A stretch of 64,000 nucleotides of DNA from Pseudoroseicyclus aestuarii (GTDB lineage: Bacteria; Pseudomonadota; Alphaproteobacteria; Rhodobacterales; Rhodobacteraceae), in assembly GCF_003217255.1 (NCBI RefSeq), contig NZ_QJTE01000002.1, forward strand, positions 248,001 through 312,000, given 5' to 3'. Within the stretch, counting starts at the first letter, position 1. Each line of letters begins with the position of its first letter. The notes under the pieces were generated by a model that did no database searches, was not told the DNA's origin, and was given only the letters and a program-made list of their open reading frames with translations. This document shows, piece by piece, positions 35,417-45,266 of the stretch. Position numbers and translations under genes: made by a program.

Positions 35417-36412
35417 ATGATCCGCAGCACCCTGACCGCCGCCGCGCTTGGCCTTGGCGCCCTGACGACGCCCGCCGCCGCGCAGGACGCGCCGGACGAG
35501 ATCCTCAACGTCTCCTACGACATCGCGCGCGAGCTTTATGCCGCGATCAACCCCGCCTTCATCGCGCAATACGAGGGCGAGACCGGGCAGGAGCTGACTG
35601 TCGATCAAAGCCACGCCGGCTCGTCGAAGCAGGCGCGGGCCATCCTGCAGGGCCTTCAGGCCGATCTCGTGACCTTCAACCAGGTCCTCGACATCCAGAT
35701 CCTCGCCGATCAGGGCTTCGTCGCCGAGGACTGGCAGGAGCAGTTCCCGAACAACGCCTCGCCCTACTATTCGCTGCCCGCCTTCATGGTGCGCGAGGGG
35801 AACCCCAAGGACATCCAGGACTGGGGCGATCTGGTGGAAGAGGACGTCTCGGTCATCTTCCCGAACCCCAAGACCTCGGGCAATGCGCGCTACACCTACC
35901 TCGCCGCCTGGGCCTATGCGCTCGAAGAGAACGACGGTGACGAAGAGGCGGCGCGCGCCTTCGTCGACGAGCTTCTCGATCACGTCGAGGTCTTCGATAC
36001 CGGCGGCCGCGGCGCCACCACCACCTTCACCGAGCGGGGGATCGGCGACGTGCTGATCACCTTCGAGGCCGAGGTGCTGAACATCGTCGAGGAGACCCCG
36101 GGCTACGAGGCCGTCGTGCCGTCGCAATCTCTGCTGGCCGAGTTCCCCGTCGCCGTGGTCGAGCGTGTCGCCGACCAGCGCGGCAGCACCGAGATCGCGC
36201 GCAGCTACCTCGATTACCTATATTCGACCGAGGGGCAGGAGATCATCGCCGGCTTCAACAACCGCGTCCACGACGAGGCCGTCGTCGAAGCCAATGCCGA
36301 CCGCTTTCCCGAGGTGGACCTGGTGACGGTCGAGGAGGTCTTCGGCTCCTGGGAAGAGGCGAACGAGACGCATTTCGCCTCGGGCGGAGAGCTCGACCGG
36401 ATGCTGCGCTGA
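35417..36412 (+). CDS. Sulfate/thiosulfate-binding periplasmic protein (Sbp/CysP family)
   Basis: A signal peptide (about 1-23, ending AAAQD) precedes a binding protein of 331 residues in total. It has the family patterns ILNVSYDIARELYAAINPAF, QSHAGSSKQARAILQGLQAD, FPNPKTSGNARYTYLAAW and GRGATTTFTERGIGDV. These mark sulfate or thiosulfate binders. It is followed by cysT, cysW and cysA in the same direction, so it is the specificity subunit of that importer. Whether it prefers sulfate or thiosulfate cannot be told from sequence alone. ATG 35417 was chosen because it begins the signal peptide. Confidence 0.92.
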   Translation: MIRSTLTAAALGLGALTTPAAAQDAPDEILNVSYDIARELYAAINPAFIAQYEGETGQELTVDQSHAGSSKQARAILQGLQADLVTFNQVLDIQILADQGFVAEDWQEQFPNNASPYYSLPAFMVREGNPKDIQDWGDLVEEDVSVIFPNPKTSGNARYTYLAAWAYALEENDGDEEAARAFVDELLDHVEVFDTGGRGATTTFTERGIGDVLITFEAEVLNIVEETPGYEAVVPSQSLLAEFPVAVVERVADQRGSTEIARSYLDYLYSTEGQEIIAGFNNRVHDEAVVEANADRFPEVDLVTVEEVFGSWEEANETHFASGGELDRMLR

Positions 36413-36460
36413 ACGATTGAGGGTTGACGCGCCCCCGCCATCCGTGGCGGGGGCGAGTGC

Positions 36461-37330
36461 ATGAGCATGACGGCGACACCTGTTTCCCCCTGGCGCCTGC
36501 CCCGGCGCCGCCGCAGCCCCTTGCCGGGGCTGGGCCTGACGCTGGGCGTGAGTCTCGTCTTCGTGTCGCTGATCGTGCTCCTGCCGCTGCTGGGCCTTGG
36601 CTGGCAATTAGCGCAGCTGGGCTGGTCCGATTACCTCTGGGTGATGAGCGACGCGCGCACGCTGGCCTCGCTGCGGGTGACGCTGACGGCGGCGGCGGCG
36701 GCGACGCTGGTGAACGGCGTCTTCGGATTGCTGCTGGCCTGGGTTCTGGTGCGCTACCGCTTTCCGGGGCGCGCGGCGCTGGATGCACTGGTCGATCTGC
36801 CCTTCGCCCTGCCCACGGCCGTCGCCGGCATCGCGCTGGTCGCGCTTTACGGCCAGAACGGCTGGGTCGGCAGCCTCTTGGCGCCGCTGGGCCTGCAGGT
36901 GGCCTACAGCTGGTCCGGCATCGTCATCGCCATGGTCTTCACCTCCGTCCCCTTCGCCGTGCGCGCGATCCAGCCCCTGATCGAGGAGCTGGACCCCGCC
37001 GAGGAAGCCGCCGCCCTGACGCTGGGCGCCAGCCGGGGGCAGATTTTCCGGACCATCACCCTGCCGCAGCTGATGCCGGGCATCCTGACCGGCACGGGCC
37101 TCAGCTTCGTGCGCTCTCTCGGCGAATTCGGCGCGGTGATCTTCATCGCCGGGAACATCCCCTACGAGACCGAGATCGCCTCGCTTCTCATCATGATCCG
37201 GCTGGACGAGTTCGACTATCCCGCCGCCGCCGCCATCGCCGGGACCATGCTGGGCCTGTCGCTGGTGCTGCTGGTGGCGATCAACCTCGCCCAGACGCGG
37301 CTTTACCGCCGTTACGAGAGGGGGGCCTGA
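36461..37330 (+). CDS. cysT: Sulfate ABC transporter permease CysT
   Basis: The inner-membrane permease has 289 residues and six predicted spans, with the binding-protein-dependent transport loop [50 protein letters not shown] is characteristic of CysT (CysU). It starts 48 bases after the binding-protein gene and its stop TGA shares a base with the cysW start. It pairs with CysW to form the channel. Confidence 0.95.
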   Translation: MSMTATPVSPWRLPRRRRSPLPGLGLTLGVSLVFVSLIVLLPLLGLGWQLAQLGWSDYLWVMSDARTLASLRVTLTAAAAATLVNGVFGLLLAWVLVRYRFPGRAALDALVDLPFALPTAVAGIALVALYGQNGWVGSLLAPLGLQVAYSWSGIVIAMVFTSVPFAVRAIQPLIEELDPAEEAAALTLGASRGQIFRTITLPQLMPGILTGTGLSFVRSLGEFGAVIFIAGNIPYETEIASLLIMIRLDEFDYPAAAAIAGTMLGLSLVLLVAINLAQTRLYRRYERGA

Positions 37331-38129
37331 TGCTGCGCCGCACCCTTATCGCGCTGGCGGTGCTCTTTGCCGCCGTGGTCATCGTGCTGCCGGTGGCGGC
37401 GATCCTGTCGCGCGCCTTTGCCGAAGGGGTCGGCGCCTGGTGGGCCGCCGTTTCGGACCCCGAGACGCTGCAGGCGGTCTGGCTGACGGTGCTGACGGCG
37501 CTGATCGTGCTGCCGCTGAACATCCTTTTCGGCCTCTGCGCGGCCTGGGCCATCGCCCGCTTCCGCTTTCCGGGACGGCGGGCGCTGCTGATCCTGATCG
37601 AGATTCCCTTCGCCGTCTCGCCCATCGTGGCGGGGCTGTGCTTCCTGCTGGTCTACGGCGCCTACGGCCCCGTCGGCGGCGCGCTGCAGCCCTACGGCCT
37701 GCAGCTGATGTTCAACCTGACCGGCATTGTCATGGTCTCTCTCTTCGTGACCTGCCCCTTCGTGGTGCGCGAGGTGCTGCCGGTGCTTCAGGTGACCGGC
37801 GAGGACGAGGAGAAGGCCGCCCTGACCCTTGGCGCGAATGGCTGGCAGATCTTCCGGCACGTGACGCTGCCCAATGTCACCTGGGCGCTGGTCTATGGCG
37901 CGATCCTCGCCACTGCCCGCGCGATCGGGGAATTCGGCGCCGTCTCTGTCGTCTCGGGCGCGATCCGCGGCCAGACGATGACGCTGCCCCTGCAGATCGA
38001 GCTTCTCTACAACGACTACAACACCACCGGCGCCTTCGCCGCCGCGACGCTGCTGACCGCGCTTGCCCTGCTGACGCTGGTGCTGCGCGGCGCGATCACG
38101 GCGATCCACCCCGCGCATGGAGCACGGCC

Positions 38130-38133
<4 letters not shown>
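37330..38133 (+). CDS. cysW: Sulfate ABC transporter permease CysW
   Basis: The second permease has 267 residues. The EAA loop [26 protein letters not shown] and the CysW pattern [20 protein letters not shown] are present. ATG 37330 overlaps the cysT stop by one base, and its TGA overlaps the cysA start. The frame is open upstream through cysT, but that part is a shadow. Confidence 0.95.
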
Positions 38134-38848
<715 letters not shown>

Positions 38849-38852
<4 letters not shown>

Positions 38853-40201
38853 TCCTGCGGCATCTGCACCGCGACCCCGGCCTCGCCGAGCGCGGCATAG
38901 AGCGCGCCGAACGCCTGATCGGCGCTCGTCGCCTCGCCCTTGCGCTGGGTCAGCATCTCCTCCGCCGGGCCGGACAGGCTGATCGCGGCATCGACCTCCG
39001 CGTCGGTGCCGGGCTTGTAGGCGCCGATGCGGATCAGCTCTTCCATGTCGGCATGACGCGCCAGCGCCCCGCGCGCGGCGCGCAGCACGGCGTATTCCGC
39101 CGGGCTGTGACAGTCGGGCAGCATCCGGCTGATGGATTTCTGCAGGTCGATCGCCGGGTAGCGCCCGCGCTCGGCGATGCGGCGGTCCAGCACGACATGG
39201 CCGTCCATGATGCCGCGCACCGTGTCCGCGATCGGCTCGTTCATGTCGTCGCCGTCCACCAGCACGGTATAAAGCGCGGTGATGTCGCCCTGCGCCGCGC
39301 TGCCGGGGCCCGAGCGTTCCAGAAGCTGCGGCAGCTCGGCGAAGGTGGTGGGCGGGTAGCCGCGCTGGGTCGGCGGCTCTCCCCCCGCGAGGCCGATCTC
39401 GCGCTGCGCCATGGCAAAGCGGGTGACCGAATCGATCAGCAGGAGCACCTGCTTGCCCTGATCGCGGAAATGCTCGGCCACCGCCGTGGCGGTCCATGCG
39501 GCCTGCCGGCGCATCAGCGGCGGCTCGTCCCCGGTCGACACGATCAGGACGGCGCGGGCCATCCCCTCGGGCCCGAGGTCGCCTTGGATGAAATCCTGCA
39601 CCTCGCGCCCGCGTTCGCCCACGAGGCCGATAACGATGACATCCGCCTCTGCGCCGCGCGCCAGCATCGCCATCAGGGTCGATTTGCCGACCCCGCTGCC
39701 GGCGAAGACGCCCATGCGCTGCCCGCGGCAGAGGGGGGTGAAGATATCGACAGCGCGAATCCCCGTCTCCAGCTTCGGGCCGACCCGGCGCCGGTCGAAG
39801 GCGCGGGGCGGTGCCGCCTTGACCGCGCGCGCCTGCGGACCCTCGTGCAGCGGGCCCAGCCCGTCCAGCGGCGCGCCCAGCGGGCCGAGCACGCGGCCGA
39901 TCCAGCTGTCGTCGGGGCGCAGGCTGCCCCCCTCGGGTGAAAGCGCGACGCGGTCGCCGATCACCACGCCGTCCCATTGGCCGAAGGGCAGCACCTGCGT
40001 GCCCTTGTCCGACATGCCGACAGCCTCGCCCAGCACCGGGCCGCGCGCGCCATGGACCACGCAGCGCGCGCCGATCCCCAGCGCGCGTTCCAACCCCGTG
40101 ACCGTCAGCGTCAGCCCGAGGACCGAGGCAACGCGCCCCTCTATCCTTGCATCAGGGCTGGTGCGACTTATCGACGACAGCTCTGAAAACAGCGTATGCA
40201 T
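38849..40201 (-). CDS. fliI: Flagellar export ATPase FliI
   Basis: FliI is the ATPase of the flagellar type III secretion apparatus. Walker A GSGVGKST is at residues 168-175. Typical F1-beta-like marks include [26 protein letters not shown] and [20 protein letters not shown]. The length is 450 residues, as expected. It is transcribed away from flgB across a 64-base shared control region. No fliJ gene is recognised next to it. The C-terminal end overlaps cysA convergently. Confidence 0.96.
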
Positions 40202-40228
40202 CTGCGCTATCCCGTAGTCAGCTTGATT

Positions 40229-40251
40229 TATACATGGTATTACAAGGATAG
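40229..40251. promoter_or_regulatory. Shared flagellar promoter motif, fliI/flgB copy
   Basis: TATAC at 40229-40233 is followed after 8 bases by ACAAGGATAG at 40242-40251, in the divergent gap between fliI and flgB. The same pair with a 7-base gap occurs at 49184-49205 between fliL and fliF. An inverted TCTATCCTTG is found at 40140-40149, inside the 5' end of fliI. Confidence 0.5.
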
Positions 40252-40265
40252 ATGCAAGGGAAACG

Positions 40266-40610
40266 ATGATGAGTCACTCAGACATATCTTTCTTCCAGGT
40301 GGCGTCGCAGCGCATGCAATGGCTGGCAGACCGGCAGCGCGTGACGGCCCAGAACATCGCCAATTCCGACACCCCCGGCTTCGAGGCGCAGGACATCGCG
40401 CCCTTCTCGCAGGTGCTGGGAGAGGCGCGGGACGAGCCGGCGCGCGCGCGCCGCGACGACACGGCCTGGAGCATCAGCCCCGACGGCAATTCCGTCGTGC
40501 TGGAGCAGCAGACGATCCGCGCGGCGCAGACCGCCGGGGAGCACCGGCTGGCGTCGCAGCTGTATCGCAAGGGCGTCGAGATGCTGACGCTGGCGGGCGG
40601 CGGCTCATGA
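40266..40610 (+). CDS. flgB: Flagellar proximal rod protein FlgB
   Basis: The 114-residue rod protein has the conserved N-terminal rod/hook motif RQRVTAQNIANSDTPGFEAQD and a C-terminal helix pattern HRLASQLYRKGVEML. FlgB forms the part of the rod next to the MS ring. ATG 40266 and ATG 40269 are adjacent possible starts. The stop overlaps the flgC start. It is the first gene of the unit flgB-flgC-fliE-fliQ-transglycosylase-flhA-fliR-flhB. Confidence 0.95.
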   Translation: MMSHSDISFFQVASQRMQWLADRQRVTAQNIANSDTPGFEAQDIAPFSQVLGEARDEPARARRDDTAWSISPDGNSVVLEQQTIRAAQTAGEHRLASQLYRKGVEMLTLAGGGS

Positions 40611-41029
40611 GCGGCGGGATCGATTCGCTCGGCGCGGTCGCGGCGACCGCCGCCAGCGGCATGCGCGCGCAGGGCGACCGGCTTCGCGTCACCGCCGAGA
40701 ACGTCGCCAATGCCGAGACCCGGGGCACCACGCCCGGCGCCGACCCCTATGTCCGCAAGCTGGTCAGCTTCGAGGAGATGATCGACCAGTCGACCGGCGC
40801 CGCGCTGGTCCGCGTCGGCGATCCGCGTATGGACCCCGCGCCCTTCGGGCTTGAGCACGACCCCTCGCATCCGGCGGCGGACGAGGCGGGCTACGTCAAG
40901 ACGCCCAACGTCGACCCGATCCTCGAGATGGCCAACATGCGCGAGGCTTCGCGCGGCTACGAGGCCAACATGAACATGTTCGAAACGGCGCGCCGCATGC
41001 GCGACCAGATGCTTGATCTGCTGAGGTAA
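40607..41029 (+). CDS. flgC: Flagellar proximal rod protein FlgC
   Basis: The 140-residue rod protein has the N-terminal ASGMRAQGDRLRVTAENVAN motif, the FlgC-specific middle GYVKTPNVDPILEMANM and the C-terminal EASRGYEANMNMFETARRM. ATG 40607 overlaps the flgB stop. fliE follows after one base. Confidence 0.96.
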   Translation: MSGGIDSLGAVAATAASGMRAQGDRLRVTAENVANAETRGTTPGADPYVRKLVSFEEMIDQSTGAALVRVGDPRMDPAPFGLEHDPSHPAADEAGYVKTPNVDPILEMANMREASRGYEANMNMFETARRMRDQMLDLLR

Positions 41030-41030
41030 G

Positions 41031-41354
41031 ATGGCCGACTTCTCGACCCTGGTGTCCTCGGGCGCCGTCCGCGGCGCCTATCGCAGCGCGCAGTCCCTTG
41101 CCGCCGAGCGTGGCCCGCTCGTGGTGGAAGAGGCGCCGCCGAGCTTTGCCGAGGCGCTGTCGCAGGCGGCCTCGACCACCATGGAAAACGTGCGCGCCTC
41201 GGAAGAGGTGATGCAGCGCGGCCTCGTCGGAGAGGCCGAGACCCAGGCGGTGATCGAGGCGACACTGGCGATGGAGCAGACGCTGAAGATCGCCGTCTCG
41301 GTCCGCGACAAGCTGGTCGAGGCCTACCGCGACATCATGCAGATGCCGATCTGA
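41031..41354 (+). CDS. fliE: Flagellar hook-basal body protein FliE
   Basis: The 107-residue adaptor links the MS ring and the rod. The conserved segment SFAEALSQAASTTMENVRASE and the C-terminal family pattern AVIEATLAMEQTLKIAVSVRDKLVEAYRDIMQM fix the identity. It lies one base after flgC and four before fliQ. Confidence 0.94.
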   Translation: MADFSTLVSSGAVRGAYRSAQSLAAERGPLVVEEAPPSFAEALSQAASTTMENVRASEEVMQRGLVGEAETQAVIEATLAMEQTLKIAVSVRDKLVEAYRDIMQMPI

Positions 41355-41357
41355 TCC

Positions 41358-41627
41358 TTGGACGGCGCCGCGACATACGCCGTCCTGCAGGACATGCTGA
41401 TCGCCGTGCTGCTGGCCTCGGCGCCGGTGATGCTCGTCGCGCTGGTCGTTGGCCTTGGCATCGCGCTGGTGCAGGCGCTGACGCAGGTGCAGGAGATGAC
41501 GCTGACCTTCGTGCCGAAGATCGTCGCCATCTTCGTGGTGCTGCTGGCCAGCCTGCCCTTCGTCTATGCGACCCTTTCCGGGCTCAGCGACACGGTCTTC
41601 GACGCCATCGCGAGCGGCACGCTGTGA
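41358..41627 (+). CDS. fliQ: Flagellar export membrane protein FliQ
   Basis: The 89-residue protein has two membrane spans (about 12-35 and 50-72) and the FliQ pattern VGLGIALVQALTQVQEMTLTFVPKI. It is part of the FliPQR export gate. The start is TTG 41358, directly after the fliE stop and without a strong ribosome binding site, so translation probably depends on coupling. The family length of about 89 residues supports this start. The stop overlaps the next start. Confidence 0.94.
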   Translation: MDGAATYAVLQDMLIAVLLASAPVMLVALVVGLGIALVQALTQVQEMTLTFVPKIVAIFVVLLASLPFVYATLSGLSDTVFDAIASGTL

Positions 41628-42424
41628 GGGCGCTGGCGCTGATCCTCGCGCTGCTGCCCGGCCCGGCGCTGGCAGAGGCCTGGGGCGGCTTCTACGCCCC
41701 CGCCAGCGCCGCGACGCATCAGGCTGCCCCGCTGGAGGCCGCGCCCGCCAGCGGCGACGCGGGGATTTGCGTGCGCGAGATCCTGCAGGCGCAGCTGCGC
41801 CACGGCATCCCCAACAACATCCTTCTCGGCATCGGCCTGCAGGAGGCCGGGCGCCGCGTCGGCGAAGGCGTGACGATCTGGCCCTGGTCGGTCAATGCCG
41901 CCGGGACCGGCCGCGTCTTCGACAGTAGGGACGAGGCGCTGGCCTGGGTGCAGGAGCGGCAGGCCGCCGGCATCGCCTCCATCGACGTGGGCTGCATGCA
42001 GATCAACCTGCGCTGGCACCCCGAGGCCTTCGTCAGCCCGGCCCAGGGCTTCGATCCGGCGGTGAACGTCGATTATGCCGCCCGCTTCCTTGTCGGGCTG
42101 CACCAGCAGACCGGGGACTGGGCGACGGCGGCGGGCAGCTACCATTCCTTCACCCCCGAAAAGCGCGACATCTACCTCGCCAGCCTGACCCGCAACGTCG
42201 AGGTGGCCAATGCCCGCATCGACAGCTTCCGCGCGCTGGCGGCCGGCTCCCCGGGGGGCGAGGATCTGCGGCTGGCCGAGGCGCCGCAGCCGGTCCTTGC
42301 GCCGGGCGGCCCCTTCTGGTCCGCCAGCCTCAGCGCCGGCGGGCGGCGCAGCCTTTATTCGGCGCGCGACCTGCAGCCGATCCTGCCGATCTTCGACGCT
42401 GCCCCCGCCGAGGAGGCGTCATGA
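41624..42424 (+). CDS. Lytic transglycosylase of the flagellar operon (SltF-like)
   Basis: A signal peptide (about 1-18) precedes a soluble lytic transglycosylase domain. The likely catalytic Glu is in LLGIGLQEAG, followed by VGCMQINLRWHPEAF and the late motif AAGSYHSFTPEKRD. The length is 266 residues. A periplasmic muramidase is needed to let the rod cross the cell wall; here it would stand in for the muramidase domain of enterobacterial FlgJ, as SltF does in Rhodobacter sphaeroides. The Glu is followed by Ala rather than the common Ser. The start is GTG 41624, overlapping fliQ, and the end overlaps flhA. Confidence 0.86.
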   Translation: MRALALILALLPGPALAEAWGGFYAPASAATHQAAPLEAAPASGDAGICVREILQAQLRHGIPNNILLGIGLQEAGRRVGEGVTIWPWSVNAAGTGRVFDSRDEALAWVQERQAAGIASIDVGCMQINLRWHPEAFVSPAQGFDPAVNVDYAARFLVGLHQQTGDWATAAGSYHSFTPEKRDIYLASLTRNVEVANARIDSFRALAAGSPGGEDLRLAEAPQPVLAPGGPFWSASLSAGGRRSLYSARDLQPILPIFDAAPAEEAS

Positions 42425-44505
42425 GCGCCCGCCGCCCCTCGCGCCTGATCGCGGCCGGGCTGGGCCACCGCGACATCGGGTTCGCCATCGGCGTGGTGCT
42501 GGTGCTGGCGATGCTCTTCGTGCCGCTGCCCAGCGTTCTGCTGGACCTCGGCCTCGCGGTCTCGCTCTCGCTTTCGGTGCTGATCCTGATGGTCGCGCTC
42601 TGGATCCCGAAACCGCTGGAGTTCAACAGCTTTCCGACGCTGCTGCTGGTCGTGACCATGCTGCGGCTGTCGCTGAACGTCAGCTCGACCCGGCTGATCC
42701 TGTCCGAGGGGCATACGGGCACCCATGCCGCCGGCGGCGTGATCGAAGGCTTTGCCCAGTTCATGGTCAGCGGCGATTTCGTGATCGGCATGGTGATCTT
42801 CGCGATCCTTGTGGTGATCAACTTCATCGTCATCTCCAAGGGCTCCACCCGCATCGCCGAGGTTTCGGCCCGCTTCAGCCTCGATGCGATGCCGGGCAAG
42901 CAGATGGCGATCGACGCCGACCTCGGCGCCGGCCTGATCGACGAGGGCGAGGCGCGGTCCCGCAGGAAAGAGCTCGAGGACGAGAGCGGCTTTTTCGGCG
43001 CCATGGACGGCGCCTCGAAATTTGTGCGCGGCGACGCGGTCGCCGGCCTGATCATCACCGGGATCAACGTCGTCGGCGGCATCCTGATCGGCACCATGCA
43101 GCACGGGCTGGGGCTGGGGCAGGCGGCCTCGACCTATACCGTGCTGACCATCGGCGACGGCCTCGTCAGCCAGATCCCGGCGCTGATCGTCTCGCTCGCC
43201 GCCGGCCTGATCGTCACCAAGGGCGGCACCGAAGGCGCGGCGAACGAGGCGGTGCTAGGCCAGCTCTCGAGCTTTCCCAAGGCGCTCTTCATGGCCGCCG
43301 CGCTGCTTTTCGGCATCGGCCTGCTGCCCGGCTTTCCGATCCTCGTCTTCACCCTGCTGGCCGCCGGCATGGTCGCGCTGGGCGAGGTGCTGCGCCGCGA
43401 GGCCTTGGCCCGCGCCGCCGAGGCCGCCAAGGGCCCGCCCGCCCCTCAGCGCAGCGAGGCCGAGCAGGAAAAGGAGAGCCTCGCCGAGGCAATGCGGGTC
43501 GACGATCTGCGGCTGGAACTGGGCGCCGGGCTGGTGCCGCTGATCTCCAGCCCGCAGGCCGCGCTGCCCGGCAAGATCAAGAGCCTGCGCGCCCTCTTCG
43601 GGCGGGAATACGGCTTCGTCCTCCCTTCCGTCCGGATCAAGGACGAGGGGCGTCTGCCGACCCGCGGCTACGCGATCCTCGTGCAGGGCGTCGAAGCCGC
43701 GCGCGGAGAGCTGCGGCCCGACCGGATGATGGTCATCAACCCCGCCGAGACGCCCGTCGCGCTGCCCGGAGAGCATGGCAAGGATCCGACCTTCGGCCTC
43801 GACTGCCTCTGGATCGAGCAGTCCCTGACCCCCGAGGCCGAGCGCCTGGGCTATACCGTCGTCGATCCCGAAAGCGTCATCACCACCCATATGACCGAGA
43901 TCATCAAGGACAGCCTCCCCGAACTGCTGACCTATGCCGCGGTGAAGGGCCTGATCGAGGGGCTGGACAAGACCTACCAGAAGCTGGTCACGGACCTGCC
44001 CGGCCAGAACCAGGTGATCATGATCCAGCACGTCCTTCAGGCCCTGCTGAGCGAGCGGATCTCGATCCGCAACCTGCCGCTGATCGTCGAGGCCGTGGCC
44101 GAGGCGGCGCGCGGCACCACGAACGTCGGGCAGATCACCGAACACGTGCGCAAGCGCCTGTCGAGCCAGATCTGCCAGGCGCTCAAGGACCCCTCCGGCT
44201 ACCTGCCCGTCATCACACTCTCCCCGGCCTGGGAGCGGGAGATGACCGACGCGATCCGCGTCTCGGGCGAGGGGCGCAATTTCCTGATGTCGCCGCAGCG
44301 CGTGCAGGATTTCGTTCTGGCCGCCCGCAAGGAGATCCAGCCCTACGCGCAGCGCGACGAATGGCCCGCGCTGCTGGTCGGCGCCGAGGCGCGCCCGCAT
44401 GTGCGCCAGATGCTGGAACGGGTCAGCCCGACGACGCAGGTGCTGTCCCATGCCGAGGTGCATCGCAAGGCCAGCCTGCGCACCGTCGCCACCGTGGGCG
44501 GCTAG
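42421..44505 (+). CDS. flhA: Flagellar export apparatus protein FlhA
   Basis: The 694-residue protein has eight predicted N-terminal spans, the FHIPEP-family region with LDAMPGKQMAIDADLGAGLI at about residues 157-176, and a large cytoplasmic C-terminal domain (about 340-694) that receives export substrates. ATG 42421 overlaps the transglycosylase stop. fliR follows after 4 bases. Confidence 0.97.
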   Translation: MSARRPSRLIAAGLGHRDIGFAIGVVLVLAMLFVPLPSVLLDLGLAVSLSLSVLILMVALWIPKPLEFNSFPTLLLVVTMLRLSLNVSSTRLILSEGHTGTHAAGGVIEGFAQFMVSGDFVIGMVIFAILVVINFIVISKGSTRIAEVSARFSLDAMPGKQMAIDADLGAGLIDEGEARSRRKELEDESGFFGAMDGASKFVRGDAVAGLIITGINVVGGILIGTMQHGLGLGQAASTYTVLTIGDGLVSQIPALIVSLAAGLIVTKGGTEGAANEAVLGQLSSFPKALFMAAALLFGIGLLPGFPILVFTLLAAGMVALGEVLRREALARAAEAAKGPPAPQRSEAEQEKESLAEAMRVDDLRLELGAGLVPLISSPQAALPGKIKSLRALFGREYGFVLPSVRIKDEGRLPTRGYAILVQGVEAARGELRPDRMMVINPAETPVALPGEHGKDPTFGLDCLWIEQSLTPEAERLGYTVVDPESVITTHMTEIIKDSLPELLTYAAVKGLIEGLDKTYQKLVTDLPGQNQVIMIQHVLQALLSERISIRNLPLIVEAVAEAARGTTNVGQITEHVRKRLSSQICQALKDPSGYLPVITLSPAWEREMTDAIRVSGEGRNFLMSPQRVQDFVLAARKEIQPYAQRDEWPALLVGAEARPHVRQMLERVSPTTQVLSHAEVHRKASLRTVATVGG

Positions 44506-44509
44506 GGCG

Positions 44510-45265
44510 GTGGAGCTCTCCGCCGTCCTCGTGGCGCAGCTCGTGCCTTATATCCTCGTCTTCGCGCGGCTGGGCAGCGTGATGATCTTCATGCCCGGCT
44601 TCGGCGACACGGCGATCCCGATGCGGATGCGGCTGATGATGGCGCTGGTGATCTCGGTCGCGCTGACGCCGGCCAGTGGCGTTCCGGCGGTGGATCTCGC
44701 GCAGCCGATGCTGCTGGTCCCGCTCCTCGCGATCGAGGTGACCGTCGGCCTCTGGATCGGGCTGACCGCGCGCATCCTCTTCTCGGCGCTCGATTTCGCC
44801 GGGGCGCAGGTCGCCTATGTCGCGGGGCTGTCGAACGCGCTGGCGCCGCAGACGGGCCAGTTCCAGGGCGCGACGATGATCTCGGGCGTGCTGACGCTGG
44901 CGGCCACGGCGATGATCTTCGCCACGGACCTGCACCACCTCATCCTGCGCGCGCTGCTGCTGTCCTACGAGGTCTTTCCCACCGGGCGGCTGATGCCCGG
45001 CGATCTGGCGCAGCAGACCGTGCGCGCCGCCTCCGCCAGCTTCTCGATCGGCCTGTCGATCGCCGCGCCCTTCTACGTCATGGGGCTGGTGCTCAACGCG
45101 GGGCTGGGGCTGACCGCGCGGATGATGCCGCAGCTGCCGGTCTTCTTCGTGGCAACGCCGGTGCTGATCGTCTCGGGCCTCTTCGTCCTCGTCCTTGCCG
45201 CGCCCGCCATGCTCTCGGGCTGGGCCGAGGTCTTCGCCGGCTGGCTCGGACGGCTGAGCTTCTGA
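44510..45265 (+). CDS. fliR: Flagellar export membrane protein FliR
   Basis: The 251-residue membrane protein of the export gate has FliR marks VFARLGSVMIFMPGFGD near the start and FAGAQVAYVAGLSNALAPQT in the middle. I chose GTG 44510 (VELSAVLVAQL), 5 bases after the flhA stop; upstream in-frame sequence overlaps flhA and is a shadow. flhB follows one base after the stop. Confidence 0.95.
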   Translation: MELSAVLVAQLVPYILVFARLGSVMIFMPGFGDTAIPMRMRLMMALVISVALTPASGVPAVDLAQPMLLVPLLAIEVTVGLWIGLTARILFSALDFAGAQVAYVAGLSNALAPQTGQFQGATMISGVLTLAATAMIFATDLHHLILRALLLSYEVFPTGRLMPGDLAQQTVRAASASFSIGLSIAAPFYVMGLVLNAGLGLTARMMPQLPVFFVATPVLIVSGLFVLVLAAPAMLSGWAEVFAGWLGRLSF

Positions 45266-45266
45266 G

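Noticed and set aside
35173-35940. Plus-strand frame starting right after the hydrolase-like gene
   Set aside because: It overlaps most of the sulfate-binding protein gene in another frame and the product is Arg/Pro-rich without motifs.
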